Assembly (NCBI GenBank): GCA_024638215.1
Contig: JAHEKS010000006.1
Span: 1 to 36,622 of the forward strand
Length of the DNA stretch: 36,622 bases
Direction: 5' to 3'
From: Acidobacteriota bacterium
GTDB lineage: Bacteria; Acidobacteriota; Terriglobia; UBA7540
This document shows positions 8,379 to 16,566 of the stretch, piece after piece (the stretch's first letter is position 1; every line of letters begins with the position of its first letter). A program made the position numbers and the translations under genes. Below the pieces are notes generated by a model, which searched no databases, was not told the DNA's origin, and worked only from the letters and a program-made list of their open reading frames with translations.

Positions 8379-9254
8379 ATGAGCGAAGACGCCAAATCAC
8401 CTGCCAAAGCTCCCCTGATACCACCCGTCGCCTACCGCAGCGAGCGCTTCATGGAAAGCGCCGACGCGCGCACTATTCGCATCGCGGCCGAATACATTGA
8501 GCCCCAGTTGCGTCTGAAGCGCGCCGGCATTCAGAACACCGTGGTCTTCTTTGGCTCGGCGCGGATCTCGTCGCGCCAAGAGGCCCTGCGCCGCATGAGC
8601 GAACTCGACATCCGTGGCTCAAACGGCGCCGGCGCGCCCCCCACGGCCGCGGAACTCAAAGCTGCGCGCCAGGCCCTGCACATGTCGCGCTACTACGAAG
8701 ACGCCCGCGAGCTGGCGCGCCTGATCACGCGCTGGTCGCTCTCACTCGGCAACAAGAGCCAGTTCGTGGTGGTCTGCTCGGGCGGCGGCCCGGGCATCAT
8801 GGAAGCCGCCAATCGCGGCGCCTCGGAGGCGGGCGGCAAATCCATCGGCTTCAACATCAAGCTGCCCAACGAGCAGGCGCCCAATCCTTATATCACCCCC
8901 GAGCTCAGCTTCATGTTCCGCTACTTCTTCATGCGCAAACTGTGGTTTGCCCAGCCGGCTCGCGCGCTGATCGTCTTTCCTGGCGGCTTCGGCACCATGG
9001 ACGAGCTGTGGGAATTCCTCACACTGATTCAGACTCAGAAGATGGGCCACCGCGTTCGCGTCCTGCTCTACGGCTCGAAGTTCTGGAAGCGCGCCATCGA
9101 TTTCAACTGGCTCAGCGAGGAGGGAACCATCAACCGCGAGGATTTGAACGTCCTCCACTTTGTGGACGGCCCTTCCCAGGCGTTCGAGATTCTCAGGAAA
9201 CAATTACGGCGCGATCGCAAAGTCCGCGCTGCCATCCGGCAACCGTTCCCATAG
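8379..9254 (+). CDS. LOG-family protein (TIGR00730-like nucleotide phosphoribohydrolase)
   Basis: The 291-residue protein carries the lysine-decarboxylase-like/LOG signature PGGFGTMDELWE and the upstream SGGGPGIMEAANRGA loop. LOG enzymes release free bases, classically cytokinins, from nucleoside 5'-monophosphates by cutting the N-glycosidic bond. The bacterial role of this long, N-terminally extended subgroup is less clear. I chose the ATG at 8379 because GAGGGA sits 4-5 bp upstream. In-frame codons back to 8283 lack such a site. The roughly 80 residues between the start and the nucleotide-binding core are helical and charged. No partner gene is apparent. Confidence 0.88.
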   Translation: MSEDAKSPAKAPLIPPVAYRSERFMESADARTIRIAAEYIEPQLRLKRAGIQNTVVFFGSARISSRQEALRRMSELDIRGSNGAGAPPTAAELKAARQALHMSRYYEDARELARLITRWSLSLGNKSQFVVVCSGGGPGIMEAANRGASEAGGKSIGFNIKLPNEQAPNPYITPELSFMFRYFFMRKLWFAQPARALIVFPGGFGTMDELWEFLTLIQTQKMGHRVRVLLYGSKFWKRAIDFNWLSEEGTINREDLNVLHFVDGPSQAFEILRKQLRRDRKVRAAIRQPFP

Positions 9255-9737
9255 AACAGGAGCTGAAAATCATAAACGGCAGACGGCGGAAGCCGTTCCA
9301 CGCGGCCAGAGACTCGGTCCAACAAAGCGGGACCGTGAGCGGGGCCACCCTGCGCGGGCTCGAATTGAAGATGGCTTGGTCCTGGCTCTGGTTGGGCTTC
9401 GTTTTGGCTTTAGCTCGAGTTCGTTTCTTAAGCTTGGCCCGTGGAATCAATCACTTGACGGCTTTGTTGGTCAAAATGGCAGGCCTCGGATTCCCTTCTC
9501 CGCGCTCACAATCCCGGCAAGCCACCTCCGGGACGGATTTCGCACGAGCAGGCCCGGTCTATTCCAGGCGGGGCCGTTCGGGCGTTCCATGTTGTCAACC
9601 TCCCGGGGCGCGGCGCCGGGGTCGCGGCCGCCGAATTGTTAGCCCAGTGGTCTAGCCGATAGACGCCGCCCCGTCAAAACCCTTCCAGCCCACGTCCGGC
9701 TCCGGGATTCGCAACTTCTTCCTCAACCTTGGGGGCG
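9255..9737. other. Gene-poor intergenic stretch
   Basis: No convincing gene is seen between the LOG gene and the fumarase promoter. Open frames on both strands run through it, but they begin inside the LOG gene, lack ribosome-binding sites and resemble no family. No hairpin or repeat stands out. Confidence 0.5.
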
Positions 9738-9743
9738 TATAAT
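9738..9743 (+). promoter_or_regulatory. Candidate -10 box (TATAAT) upstream of fumarase
   Basis: A perfect TATAAT lies 47 bp before the fumarase ATG. The -35 region is a poor match. The gene also has a near-ideal Shine-Dalgarno sequence, GAAGGAGG, ending 4 bp before the ATG at 9791, which fixes the start. Confidence 0.5.
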
Positions 9744-9790
9744 GGCTGCGTAAGCATCTTTGATCGTCCGCCGCGTGTGAAGGAGGCCGC

Positions 9791-11317
9791 ATGCAATTTT
9801 TCCGCGAATCCATGACCGAACTCATTATCCAGACTTCGACGAATCTTCCCCCCGACGTTCGCCAGGCGATGCGCCAGGCGCTCGAAATCGAATCACCCTC
9901 GACGCAATCGGGCCAGGCGCTCGGAATCATCGGCCAGAACATTGACATGGCCTCCGACGACGAAGGCCCCATCTGCCAGGACACCGGCTACCCCACCTTC
10001 GAGATCAAAACGCCCATCGGCGCGAACCAGATCGAGATGGCGAAACAGATCCGCGAGGCCATCGCCGGGGCCACCAAGCGGGGCAAGCTTCGCCCCAACT
10101 CCGTGGATTCGATTACCGGAAAAAACAGCGGCAACAACCTCGGCATCGGCACGCCGGCCATTCACTTCGAGCAGTGGGAAGAGCCCGACATCGAAGTCCG
10201 CCTGATTCTGAAGGGCGGCGGGTGCGAGAACAAGAACATTCAATATTCCGTTCCCTGCGTGCTCGACCACCTGGGCCGCGCCGACCGCGACCTGGAAGGC
10301 GTGAAAAAATGCATCCTGCACGCGGTGTGGCAGGCGCAGGGCCAGGGATGTGCGCCGGGAGCCATCGGCGTATGCATCGGCGGCGACCGCGCCTCCAGTT
10401 ATCACTTCGCGAAGCTCCAGCTTTTCCGCACCCTCGACGACACCAACCCCGACCCCACGCTCGCCAAACTAGAAAAAGAATGCATCGAGGAAGCCGACAA
10501 GCTGGGCATCGGCACGATGGGCTTTGGCGGCAAGGCGTCGCTGATCGGCTGCAAGATCACCGCCGCCAACCGCCTGCCCGCGTCGTTTTTCGTTTCCGTG
10601 GCATACGATTGCTGGGCGTTTCGCCGCTTGGGCGTGATGATTGACGCGCAAACCGGCGCCATCAAAAAGTGGCTCTACCGCGACCCGTCGCGGCCCGTCG
10701 AGCGCATCATGGCCGCGGGCACGGGCTTCAAATTGACCGGGCGCGAAATCCGCCTGGAGCCGTCGCTATCGGAAGAAAAGGTTCGCGCGCTGAAAGTTGG
10801 CGACGTGGTGCTCATCAACGGCCCCATGTTCACCGGGCGCGATGCCTTGCACCACTACCTGCTCCATCACGACGCGCCGTGCGACTTGAAAGGCGCGATT
10901 CTCTACCACTGCGGCCCGGTGATGCTGAACGAAAACGGCAAGTGGCGCACCAATGCCGCCGGGCCTACCACCAGCATCCGCGAAGAGCCTTACGAGGCCG
11001 ACATCATCAAGCGCTTCGGCCTGCGCGCCGTGATGGGCAAGGGCGGCATGGGCAAGAAGACTCTCGCGGCACTTCAGGAATTCGGGGCGGTGTATCTCCA
11101 CGCCATCGGCGGCGCGGCGCAGTTCTACGCGCGGTGCCTGCCCAAGGTCGAGGGCGTGGACCTGCTCGAAGAATTGGGTGTCCCCGAAGCCCTGTGGCAC
11201 TTCGTGGCGCGCGACTTCCCCGCCATCGTCACCATGGATTCGCACGGCAACTCGCTGCACGAGGATGTGCTGAAAGCGACCGGCGATGAACTAGAGAAGG
11301 TCGGGGCGCGGGGATAG
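9791..11317 (+). CDS. fumA: Class I (iron-sulfur) fumarate hydratase, fused alpha-beta form
   Basis: This enzyme interconverts fumarate and malate in the citric acid cycle using an oxygen-sensitive [4Fe-4S] cluster. The alpha part (about residues 1-290) has CQDTGYP, KGGGCENKN, APGAIGVCIGGDR and the VAYDCWAFRR segment. C62, C187 and C274 are the likely cluster ligands by comparison with E. coli FumA. The beta part (about 300-508) has LRALKVGDVVLINGPMFTGRD and GKGGMGKKT. Many anaerobes and archaea encode the two parts separately; here they are one 508-residue chain. It stands alone between a gene-poor stretch and a repeat-rich downstream flank. The symbol is by type, since fumA/fumB cannot be told apart here. 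Confidence 0.94.
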   Translation: MQFFRESMTELIIQTSTNLPPDVRQAMRQALEIESPSTQSGQALGIIGQNIDMASDDEGPICQDTGYPTFEIKTPIGANQIEMAKQIREAIAGATKRGKLRPNSVDSITGKNSGNNLGIGTPAIHFEQWEEPDIEVRLILKGGGCENKNIQYSVPCVLDHLGRADRDLEGVKKCILHAVWQAQGQGCAPGAIGVCIGGDRASSYHFAKLQLFRTLDDTNPDPTLAKLEKECIEEADKLGIGTMGFGGKASLIGCKITAANRLPASFFVSVAYDCWAFRRLGVMIDAQTGAIKKWLYRDPSRPVERIMAAGTGFKLTGREIRLEPSLSEEKVRALKVGDVVLINGPMFTGRDALHHYLLHHDAPCDLKGAILYHCGPVMLNENGKWRTNAAGPTTSIREEPYEADIIKRFGLRAVMGKGGMGKKTLAALQEFGAVYLHAIGGAAQFYARCLPKVEGVDLLEELGVPEALWHFVARDFPAIVTMDSHGNSLHEDVLKATGDELEKVGARG

Positions 11318-11326
11318 GGGCGCGAC

Positions 11327-11353
11327 ACTCGGGGTTGGGGTTTCGGGATTCGT
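11327..11353. repeat. Degenerate period-7 repeat
   Basis: Heptamers related to ACTCGGG/TTTCGGG/ATTCGTG follow the fumarase stop. They belong to the same family as the copy near 11498-11540. Confidence 0.6.
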
Positions 11354-11385
11354 GGATAGCAGGATGGCGAAAACCCACAGCGCAC

Positions 11386-11474
11386 CGTCATTCCGAGCGA
11401 AGCGAGGAATCTGCTTTTTCCGCTGCGAGCGCCCTACGAGATTCCTCGTCGCCTGCGGCTCCTCGGAATGACGA
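11386..11474. repeat. Imperfect inverted repeat of the CGTCATTCCGAG type
   Basis: Outer 12-bp arms CGTCATTCCGAG (11386-11397) and CTCGGAATGACG (11463-11474) are perfect complements. Inner arms GAGGAATCT (11404-11412) and AGATTCCTC (11439-11447) also pair. The 89-bp unit can fold into a long hairpin. Sequences of this type recur between genes of many environmental bacteria; here it probably acts as a MITE- or REP-like element, perhaps also as a terminator for fumarase. Confidence 0.8.
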
Positions 11475-11497
11475 GTAGGATTAGTCTCCCGGTATAG

Positions 11498-11540
11498 GAC
11501 TCGGGGTTCGGATTTCGGGATTCGGGACTCGGGATTCGCG
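11498..11540. repeat. Period-7 tandem repeat (GGATTCG/GGACTCG family)
   Basis: Six heptamers alternate between GGACTCG, GGGTTCG, GATTTCG and GGATTCG. The boundaries are accurate to a base or two. Together with the copy near 11327 it flanks the inverted repeat at 11386-11474. Confidence 0.7.
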
Positions 11541-11560
11541 GGGGCGCGTGGCGCGCGCCC

Positions 11561-12469
11561 TTACCGTTCCGCACGCGACTCACCGGGCGGCGGCGCGTGA
11601 ATTGCGGATCTGAACAGGGTCAAGCTTACCAGCACCGCTCCAACCCAAAGGATCTGTTGGAATTCGCGAACAGCGTGCCCGTAGGGTGCAAGGAGCGCCG
11701 GCGCAACGCCATTCACCAGTAAAATGAAGAAGTCTACCGCCCAGACCCCAAGAACCAAGCGCTCCCGTAAACACGACAGCATTACAGAAAACTTAACTGC
11801 CACCGCCACCACCAAGCCGAGCGAAATAAGGGTGAATGCCGCCTCGCGGTGGCCTGGCCACGGCTTCGTCATATCACGGTGGGCAAGAAACATCATCCAT
11901 AGGGAAGTCACGAGGAATAAGGCCGCTGCCCCCCAGTGTCGCGCCGCGCAGTATTCCGCATGGAACCATTTCCTTCGTGCCGAACGATCAGACGGAACTC
12001 GGCAGCTTCCTCTTCTCCACCAGTGAAGCCACGGGTCGGCGCGGCCGGAATAAAAAATGTAGACTCCGGCCAGTACAAACAGAACCAAAACGCAAATCTG
12101 CGCGACGGTGACATATTCGAGCGGCCCTTGCCGGAGCCAGGGAGGGTTCCGCAGGAACCCTGCCCCCACTATAAGCGCGACAAAAACCAACACGGTGCCC
12201 AGAGGCCACAGGAAGCCGAAGATGATCCCCTCTTTGAGCCGCAACCGCTGAACCTTTCGCCATCTCGCCTGCCTTGCGCGGATTCTAGCCGCTTCCGCCC
12301 GGTGTGCCGCGACCTCGTCCTCGCCGATGTGCCTGCGCTCCAATTCCACGCTGAGTTCCTGACGCGCGGTTTCCGTCAGGTCCTCAGGGCACGCGGCCAG
12401 GGCCAACAAGTAGTCATCGGAGAATGTTTCGTAGGCAGGAGCGGAACTTTGGCCACTGCGGTCACTCAT
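11561..12469 (-). CDS. Hypothetical multi-pass membrane protein
   Basis: I do not recognise the family. The 302-residue protein begins with a soluble acidic helical segment (about 10-65). It contains DDYLLALAACPEDLTETAR, a pattern common at the start of small acidobacterial membrane proteins, and a cluster of Arg follows. About six hydrophobic segments lie between residues 88 and 295 (for example FGFLWPLGTVLVFVALIVG), with RADPWLHWWRR in a loop. AGGAAAT lies upstream of the ATG at 12469. The gene lies just outside the left end of the Mu-like element and is probably a host gene. Confidence 0.6.
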   Translation of the reverse strand: MSDRSGQSSAPAYETFSDDYLLALAACPEDLTETARQELSVELERRHIGEDEVAAHRAEAARIRARQARWRKVQRLRLKEGIIFGFLWPLGTVLVFVALIVGAGFLRNPPWLRQGPLEYVTVAQICVLVLFVLAGVYIFYSGRADPWLHWWRRGSCRVPSDRSARRKWFHAEYCAARHWGAAALFLVTSLWMMFLAHRDMTKPWPGHREAAFTLISLGLVVAVAVKFSVMLSCLRERLVLGVWAVDFFILLVNGVAPALLAPYGHAVREFQQILWVGAVLVSLTLFRSAIHAPPPGESRAER

Positions 12470-12753
12470 TCAGATTTCCTGTTTGTATCGGAGGCTCATT
12501 GCCGGCACCCGCTCACGTTGGAGAGCATATCGTTTCAGGATGCGATACTAACGCCGGTTATGCCGATTTTCAAATGGGTTTCGAGGCCCGGGCGGCCCCC
12601 GCCCGAAATGTAAGGGTGGGTTCGAAAATACGCCCATACGACAAGCCCCGCCACAATCTGACAGGGGAAACCTAGGCGCACCAAATGTCCGAGTAACTTT
12701 GCAGGGCGCATTCGCGTCGTGACAAGTCGAAGGCCACGGTGCGGAGAGCGGGG

Positions 12754-13201
12754 ATTGGTGAGGATGGGGCGGCGTGGGCGTGGGTGGTAAGTCTACGAAA
12801 ACAGGAAGTGGTGTTTTGAAGCTCGCGCAGAATTGGTGAGGGAAAGAGGCGGGAGTTGAAAGTCTCTGTTGAAAGCCCGCGCTGAAAGTAAAGGACTTAT
12901 TTAGAGACGGAGAGGTAAAAAGTTGAAAGTCTGTTGAAAGTCTCGGCCTAGAAAGAGGGGGTCACCGGTAAGTATATAAAACATTGAGCCTTAAAGACTT
13001 TCGACGCGGCAATTTCAACGCATACATGCCAAAACCGTGCATCTTGCGTATAACAAGACTGTTACTAGATTGAGTCATGAGGAAGTGACTAGAAAGACGT
13101 GTAATACCGTTAGTCAATAAGAATGCTCAAAAGGAACCATCAAGACTGATAATCAAGCTAAACACTCAAGAATTGGTGAGAAGGTGAGCCACAACGGTGA
13201 G
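12754..13201 (+). repeat. Dispersed repeats AATTGGTGAG / GGTGAG
   Basis: ATTGGTGAG occurs at 12754-12762. The 12-bp AGAATTGGTGAG occurs exactly at 12829-12840 and again at 13169-13180. Shorter GGTGAG copies follow just before the MuB-type gene's stop. All are in the same orientation. They may be binding sites for the element's transposase or ATPase. Confidence 0.6.
12855..12943 (+). repeat. Iterated GTTGAAAGTCT repeats
   Basis: GTTGAAAGTCT occurs at 12855-12865, 12922-12932 and 12933-12943. Shorter copies GTTGAAAG at 12868 and GCTGAAAG at 12881 keep a 13-bp spacing to the first. Spacings of 11-13 bp, about one helical turn, suggest a protein-binding array. Confidence 0.65.
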
Positions 13202-13210
13202 CATAGAAGG

Positions 13211-13963
13211 TCACTCTTCAGGCAGGCCCACGAGGTACTTCTCCGAGGCGCGGACGATCTGGGCGGTCATTACGCTGCCATCTTTCGCGGCCCGTTTCGC
13301 CGCTATCGGCACGATGACGTTCAGCCAACCGAAAGAGCCTTGCGACATCCGGTAGAGCTCCTGGAGGCCGCCATCGTCAAAAGTGGCCTTCCACTTCGTC
13401 CCCACAACCAGGTCCGTCTCTTTGAGGCTCAGCCGGGGAAGCTCTGCCTTATGAAACGTGCGCCGCCGCAGGCGCTCCAGGTCATCGCGGGAGAGCATAT
13501 CGCGCAAGTGAGGCGTTCCGAAAAGGGCCAGCGGGAAGCCGCGCTCCCCGTCCGTGTCGCGCAGATCGGAGACCCGGTCCCAGATGGAGCGCAGGAAGTC
13601 GAATGTCCGCACCGTGAGCAAATCCGCCTCATCAATAAGGACGAACACCGGCTCTTTGGCGAGCTCTTCAGCCGCGCGTTGTTTGATCGAATACATGTTG
13701 GCGGCCTGCCCTGCGGACGGCGCTATATTCATCGCCTGTACCAAGGCCGTCAAGATCGGCCTCGGCGAAGTCAGCACATCCGCCTCAATCCAGACGTGGC
13801 GGAAGCCTGCGCCCCGCTTTACAATCCAGCGCTTGATTGACTGAGTTTTCCCGAGCCCTGGCCACGCCACCACCATGCCGATAATCTGCTCTTCGTTGAT
13901 GCGGTCGAGCGACTGCATGGCGATCTGGGCGGCGCGGGTGTTGAAAAAGGTTCTCTCGCTCAT
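13211..13963 (-). CDS. MuB-type transposition target-capture AAA+ ATPase
   Basis: In Mu-like elements the B protein coats target DNA and delivers it to the transposase in an ATP-dependent way. This 250-residue protein has a Walker A AWPGLGKT (33-40) and a Walker B VFVLIDEAD (105-113). RRRTFHKAEL near residue 187 fits an arginine-finger region. Related ExeA/TniB ATPases share these motifs. The assignment to the MuB role rests on its place directly downstream of a MuA-type transposase. Its ATG overlaps the TGA of the preceding small gene in an ATGA, indicating coupled translation. It is the last gene before the repeat-rich left end. Confidence 0.88.
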   Translation of the reverse strand: MSERTFFNTRAAQIAMQSLDRINEEQIIGMVVAWPGLGKTQSIKRWIVKRGAGFRHVWIEADVLTSPRPILTALVQAMNIAPSAGQAANMYSIKQRAAEELAKEPVFVLIDEADLLTVRTFDFLRSIWDRVSDLRDTDGERGFPLALFGTPHLRDMLSRDDLERLRRRTFHKAELPRLSLKETDLVVGTKWKATFDDGGLQELYRMSQGSFGWLNVIVPIAAKRAAKDGSVMTAQIVRASEKYLVGLPEE

Positions 13964-14202
13964 AGGTTCGACTCCACTTTCAGCCTCAGCATTCCGCCGC
14001 GCGGACGCTGGTATGCGCGCTGGTAACGTAGGTTGCGAAAGATGCGCAGTTGCTTTATGCGGCGCTTTCCGAGCCGCTCCAGTCGCTCCGCTTCAGCGAG
14101 CTGCTCATCCGTCAGTGCGGCGAGGGCCTTGTGTATCTTGGCCCAAGTTCCGCTCGTTTGCAGGGCCTCGCGGACAGCCGGGTCAGGGGCCTCAATTCTC
14201 AG
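13960..14202 (-). CDS. Small basic protein between transposase and ATPase, probable CTG start
   Basis: An 80-codon frame fills the gap between the transposase stop and the ATPase start, ending in an ATGA overlap with the ATPase. The N-terminus (LRIEAPDPAVREAL) is acidic. The middle (KIHKALAALTDEQLAEAERL) is helical. The C-terminus is strongly basic (about RRIKQLRIFRNLRYQR), so nucleic-acid or partner binding is plausible. There is no ATG, GTG or TTG at the head. The CTG at 14202 is the best start, 9 bp after the transposase TGA. The frame is also in phase with the transposase, so readthrough of that TGA would fuse the two. I do not recognise the family. Confidence 0.6.
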   Translation of the reverse strand: MRIEAPDPAVREALQTSGTWAKIHKALAALTDEQLAEAERLERLGKRRIKQLRIFRNLRYQRAYQRPRGGMLRLKVESNL

Positions 14203-14211
14203 CGCTACGTC

Positions 14212-16308
14212 TCACGATTCCTCCGCCGTGCATTCCTCGATCTCATACAGCGAGGGCGCACTCTTTTCCTCAGCCTCGGGAGGGCCAGCGATAAATTCAT
14301 CGGGACTGATGCGCTCGCGTGCCGATGGCGGAGTCACCAGCGGCCGCAGATGTGCGGCCATCCACGCATTAGAAGAAATCGCAGGCAGATCGGCGCACGC
14401 TGGGGGCTCCGTCGCGGCGCGGAGAAGATTTCTTGAGAATCTTTTTTCCGCCATCGCTTTCGACAAAAGTCCGGGGTCACCCGTGCCCACGCGCGGGACG
14501 GCGGGCACAACTATCTCGTCGTCGCCCGGCCGCGCTGGCAGCACATAAATTCTCGAGCGGTCTATGCGCGAGCGCTCGACCGTGCGCCGCTGGCCTTGAA
14601 TAAGCACAAGCTCATGCGAGTAGTAGCGGGTCTTCCGGTAATTCCCTTCAGGGATATCAATGTGGCCGCCCGGTTGAACCAGGACGTTTTCATAGACCCG
14701 CGCCGTGATGCGGTCGAGTTCTTGCTGCGTCACGCGGCGGAAACCTTCAGCGGGAGTCTCGCGGCGGAAAACAATCGAAGGCGTGAGGCCGTTCATGTCC
14801 GTGCCCTCGGATTGGTGCTCGCGCCACTCAGCGAAAAATTGCTGATACCGCTGGAGCAGTTCTTCGCGCGAAAGCAGCGGCGTCGTTTTGGCGCGGCCGT
14901 GGCAGTAATCCTCATGCGTCCTGAGTTGCTCCGCCGCGCTGGAGAGTTCATCTCTCTCTTCCGTCGAGGCCCCGCACCAGCCGGGTAGCGTGCGTGAAAA
15001 GCGCGCCAACTCCCGATGAAACCGTTCTAAACGCGAACCCTGCGGATTGTGCTCGCGCGGCATGTTGCGCCCGATGTTGAGCTTGTCGAGGATGCCGTTC
15101 TGCCCTTCCCGCGCCCTCTCGCGGTCGAACTGGCGGAACTGGCCGCCGAAGGCTTTGCCGCGAAAACGGCCACGGTCAGAGTTAATCAGCCCCGGAATGC
15201 CGCAGTCCAAGCACACGCGGACCAACAGGTCAATTTCATCTTCCTGGCCGGGGAATTCGACCAGCAAAGCGTCGAGCGGATAGATCGAACGCTCGTCGAA
15301 CATGGTCAGCAGATAGAAACGGCCGGCGCGGACCTGGCCCTTCTTCGGCCCGGAACGCCAGAGCAAATTGTCGGGGTCGAATGAGAAAACATCTGTAATC
15401 CATTCGTCGTTATCTACTCTATCAAGGGCGCGGCAGTCCGTGTAGCTGCGGTGAATCTGCATTTCAGCGGCCTTGAGTGCAGAGCGGCCCTCAGCCGCGA
15501 TCTTGGCGGGCGCGCCAAGGGAAGCGTAGTAGCGATACACGGCGGAGCGCTTGGGCATGACATAGGTTTTCCCCGCGCGCCACGCTTCCTGTTTCCCGGC
15601 CAGGCATTCACACACTCCCGCGTAGGTCTGCTCGCGGCTCCGGCCTTGCGGCCGCAATTCGAGTATTTTCCCCTTTGTCGAATCGTCCAGGCCGCGCGGC
15701 CCGCTCGGCCTGGGGCCTGGCCGGTCCTTCGCCAGCGCTTCAAGCCCCAGAAGGCCGCCGCCCGCCTTCAGATAGTCGGCCCGCAGCCGCTGGACCGACT
15801 TGCGGCTGAGCCCGAGCTGCTGTGCGGCGTCGGCTTCGCACTCGCCCTTGTTGGTGAATCTTTTTCGCCAGTCGCCATTGAGCAATGGCAGGATGGCCTT
15901 GTGGCGCGTCTGCGCGGTGAGCTTCTGCTCATAGGTGAGGCGCAGGCGCTCGAATAGCGGCGAGAGGAAAAGTTCGCCTTGATGTTCTCCAAGCTGGAGG
16001 CAGCCGGCGGCCTCGCCGCTAGCGGGTAGCGCCGCCGGCGCCTGATTAAAGAATCGCGAGCCGAGCATTCTTTCGCGCGCCGCGCCTTGCAACCACCTCT
16101 CTTTTGCATCCCAGGGAAGTGAACGGCCATCCACCACGACCACGAATCGAGGGCCGAAACGCTGGGCGCTCGGAGCCCGAACACCCTTGATTTCCTTGCT
16201 GTCAATCCTGTTGCGGACTTCCTGCGCGGTACATTCCAGGAACTCCGCCGCTTTGGAAATGCTCAGCAGGCAAGGTAGCGTTTCGTTTTCGAGTGAGACT
16301 TCAGCCAT
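14212..16308 (-). CDS. Mu-type DDE transposase (MuA-like)
   Basis: This recombinase nicks the element ends and joins them to target DNA. The 698-residue protein starts with an HTH domain of the Mu DNA-binding type (LSISKAAEFLECTAQEVRNR). A second HTH (AAQQLGLSRKSVQRLRADYL, about 161-180) precedes the catalytic core. The core is RNase H-like with D306 (WITDVFSFD), D378 (NSDRG) and E428 (QGSRLERFH); the spacing of 72 and 50 is close to that of MuA. A beta-barrel-like domain follows, then a charged tail of about 130 residues. AGGAGA lies 11 bp before the ATG at 16308. Intact and probably active. Confidence 0.92.
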   Translation of the reverse strand: MAEVSLENETLPCLLSISKAAEFLECTAQEVRNRIDSKEIKGVRAPSAQRFGPRFVVVVDGRSLPWDAKERWLQGAARERMLGSRFFNQAPAALPASGEAAGCLQLGEHQGELFLSPLFERLRLTYEQKLTAQTRHKAILPLLNGDWRKRFTNKGECEADAAQQLGLSRKSVQRLRADYLKAGGGLLGLEALAKDRPGPRPSGPRGLDDSTKGKILELRPQGRSREQTYAGVCECLAGKQEAWRAGKTYVMPKRSAVYRYYASLGAPAKIAAEGRSALKAAEMQIHRSYTDCRALDRVDNDEWITDVFSFDPDNLLWRSGPKKGQVRAGRFYLLTMFDERSIYPLDALLVEFPGQEDEIDLLVRVCLDCGIPGLINSDRGRFRGKAFGGQFRQFDRERAREGQNGILDKLNIGRNMPREHNPQGSRLERFHRELARFSRTLPGWCGASTEERDELSSAAEQLRTHEDYCHGRAKTTPLLSREELLQRYQQFFAEWREHQSEGTDMNGLTPSIVFRRETPAEGFRRVTQQELDRITARVYENVLVQPGGHIDIPEGNYRKTRYYSHELVLIQGQRRTVERSRIDRSRIYVLPARPGDDEIVVPAVPRVGTGDPGLLSKAMAEKRFSRNLLRAATEPPACADLPAISSNAWMAAHLRPLVTPPSARERISPDEFIAGPPEAEEKSAPSLYEIEECTAEES

Positions 16309-16500
16309 CGCCCTTTTTCTCCTGAAAGTTGCACCCGTAGCCGGGCCGTATGCGTCAGTACGACGCCGACTCTGGCGAGTTCTTCCGTAGTGCAGCGGTT
16401 TGGAGCCACCAAGTTCATCCTCAGAGGGCGCGCTCCCTAACGTTCCTTACCCTTTTGGCGCGGACACGGTTCGCTTTGATGGCGCGCTGCTCCGCGCGAT

Positions 16501-16540
16501 CCAGGTCAGCGTTTCGTCTTCGAGTGCGGGTTCAGGCATT
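16501..16540 (-). repeat. Partial duplicate of the transposase 5' end
   Basis: This segment matches 16270-16309, the start of the transposase gene, at roughly three quarters of positions, including a shared core GCGTTTCG. Its own ATG (16539) opens a 30-codon frame starting MPEPALEDETL, against MAEVSLENETL in the transposase. A second short frame overlaps it (DLDRAEQRAIKANRVRAKRV). The 258 bp between the transposase and the next gene otherwise hold nothing clear. It may be a decayed gene copy. Confidence 0.5.
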
Positions 16541-16566
16541 GTCGGCCTCAAGGGCGCCGCGAAGGT

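Larger units (their letters stand above)
12470..13210. other. Probable left terminal region of the Mu-like element
   Basis: About 740 bp hold no gene. Composition shifts from the GC-rich host flank to AT-rich DNA around 12.9-13.2 kb. Several repeat families cluster here (see the two repeat entries), as expected for transposase-binding sites at the end of a transposable phage. The exact border is not visible; it probably lies between about 12600 and 12830. Confidence 0.5.

Noticed and set aside
9160-9655. Plus-strand frames running past the LOG gene stop
   Set aside because: They start inside the LOG gene, in other frames, and look like chance translation of GC-rich DNA.
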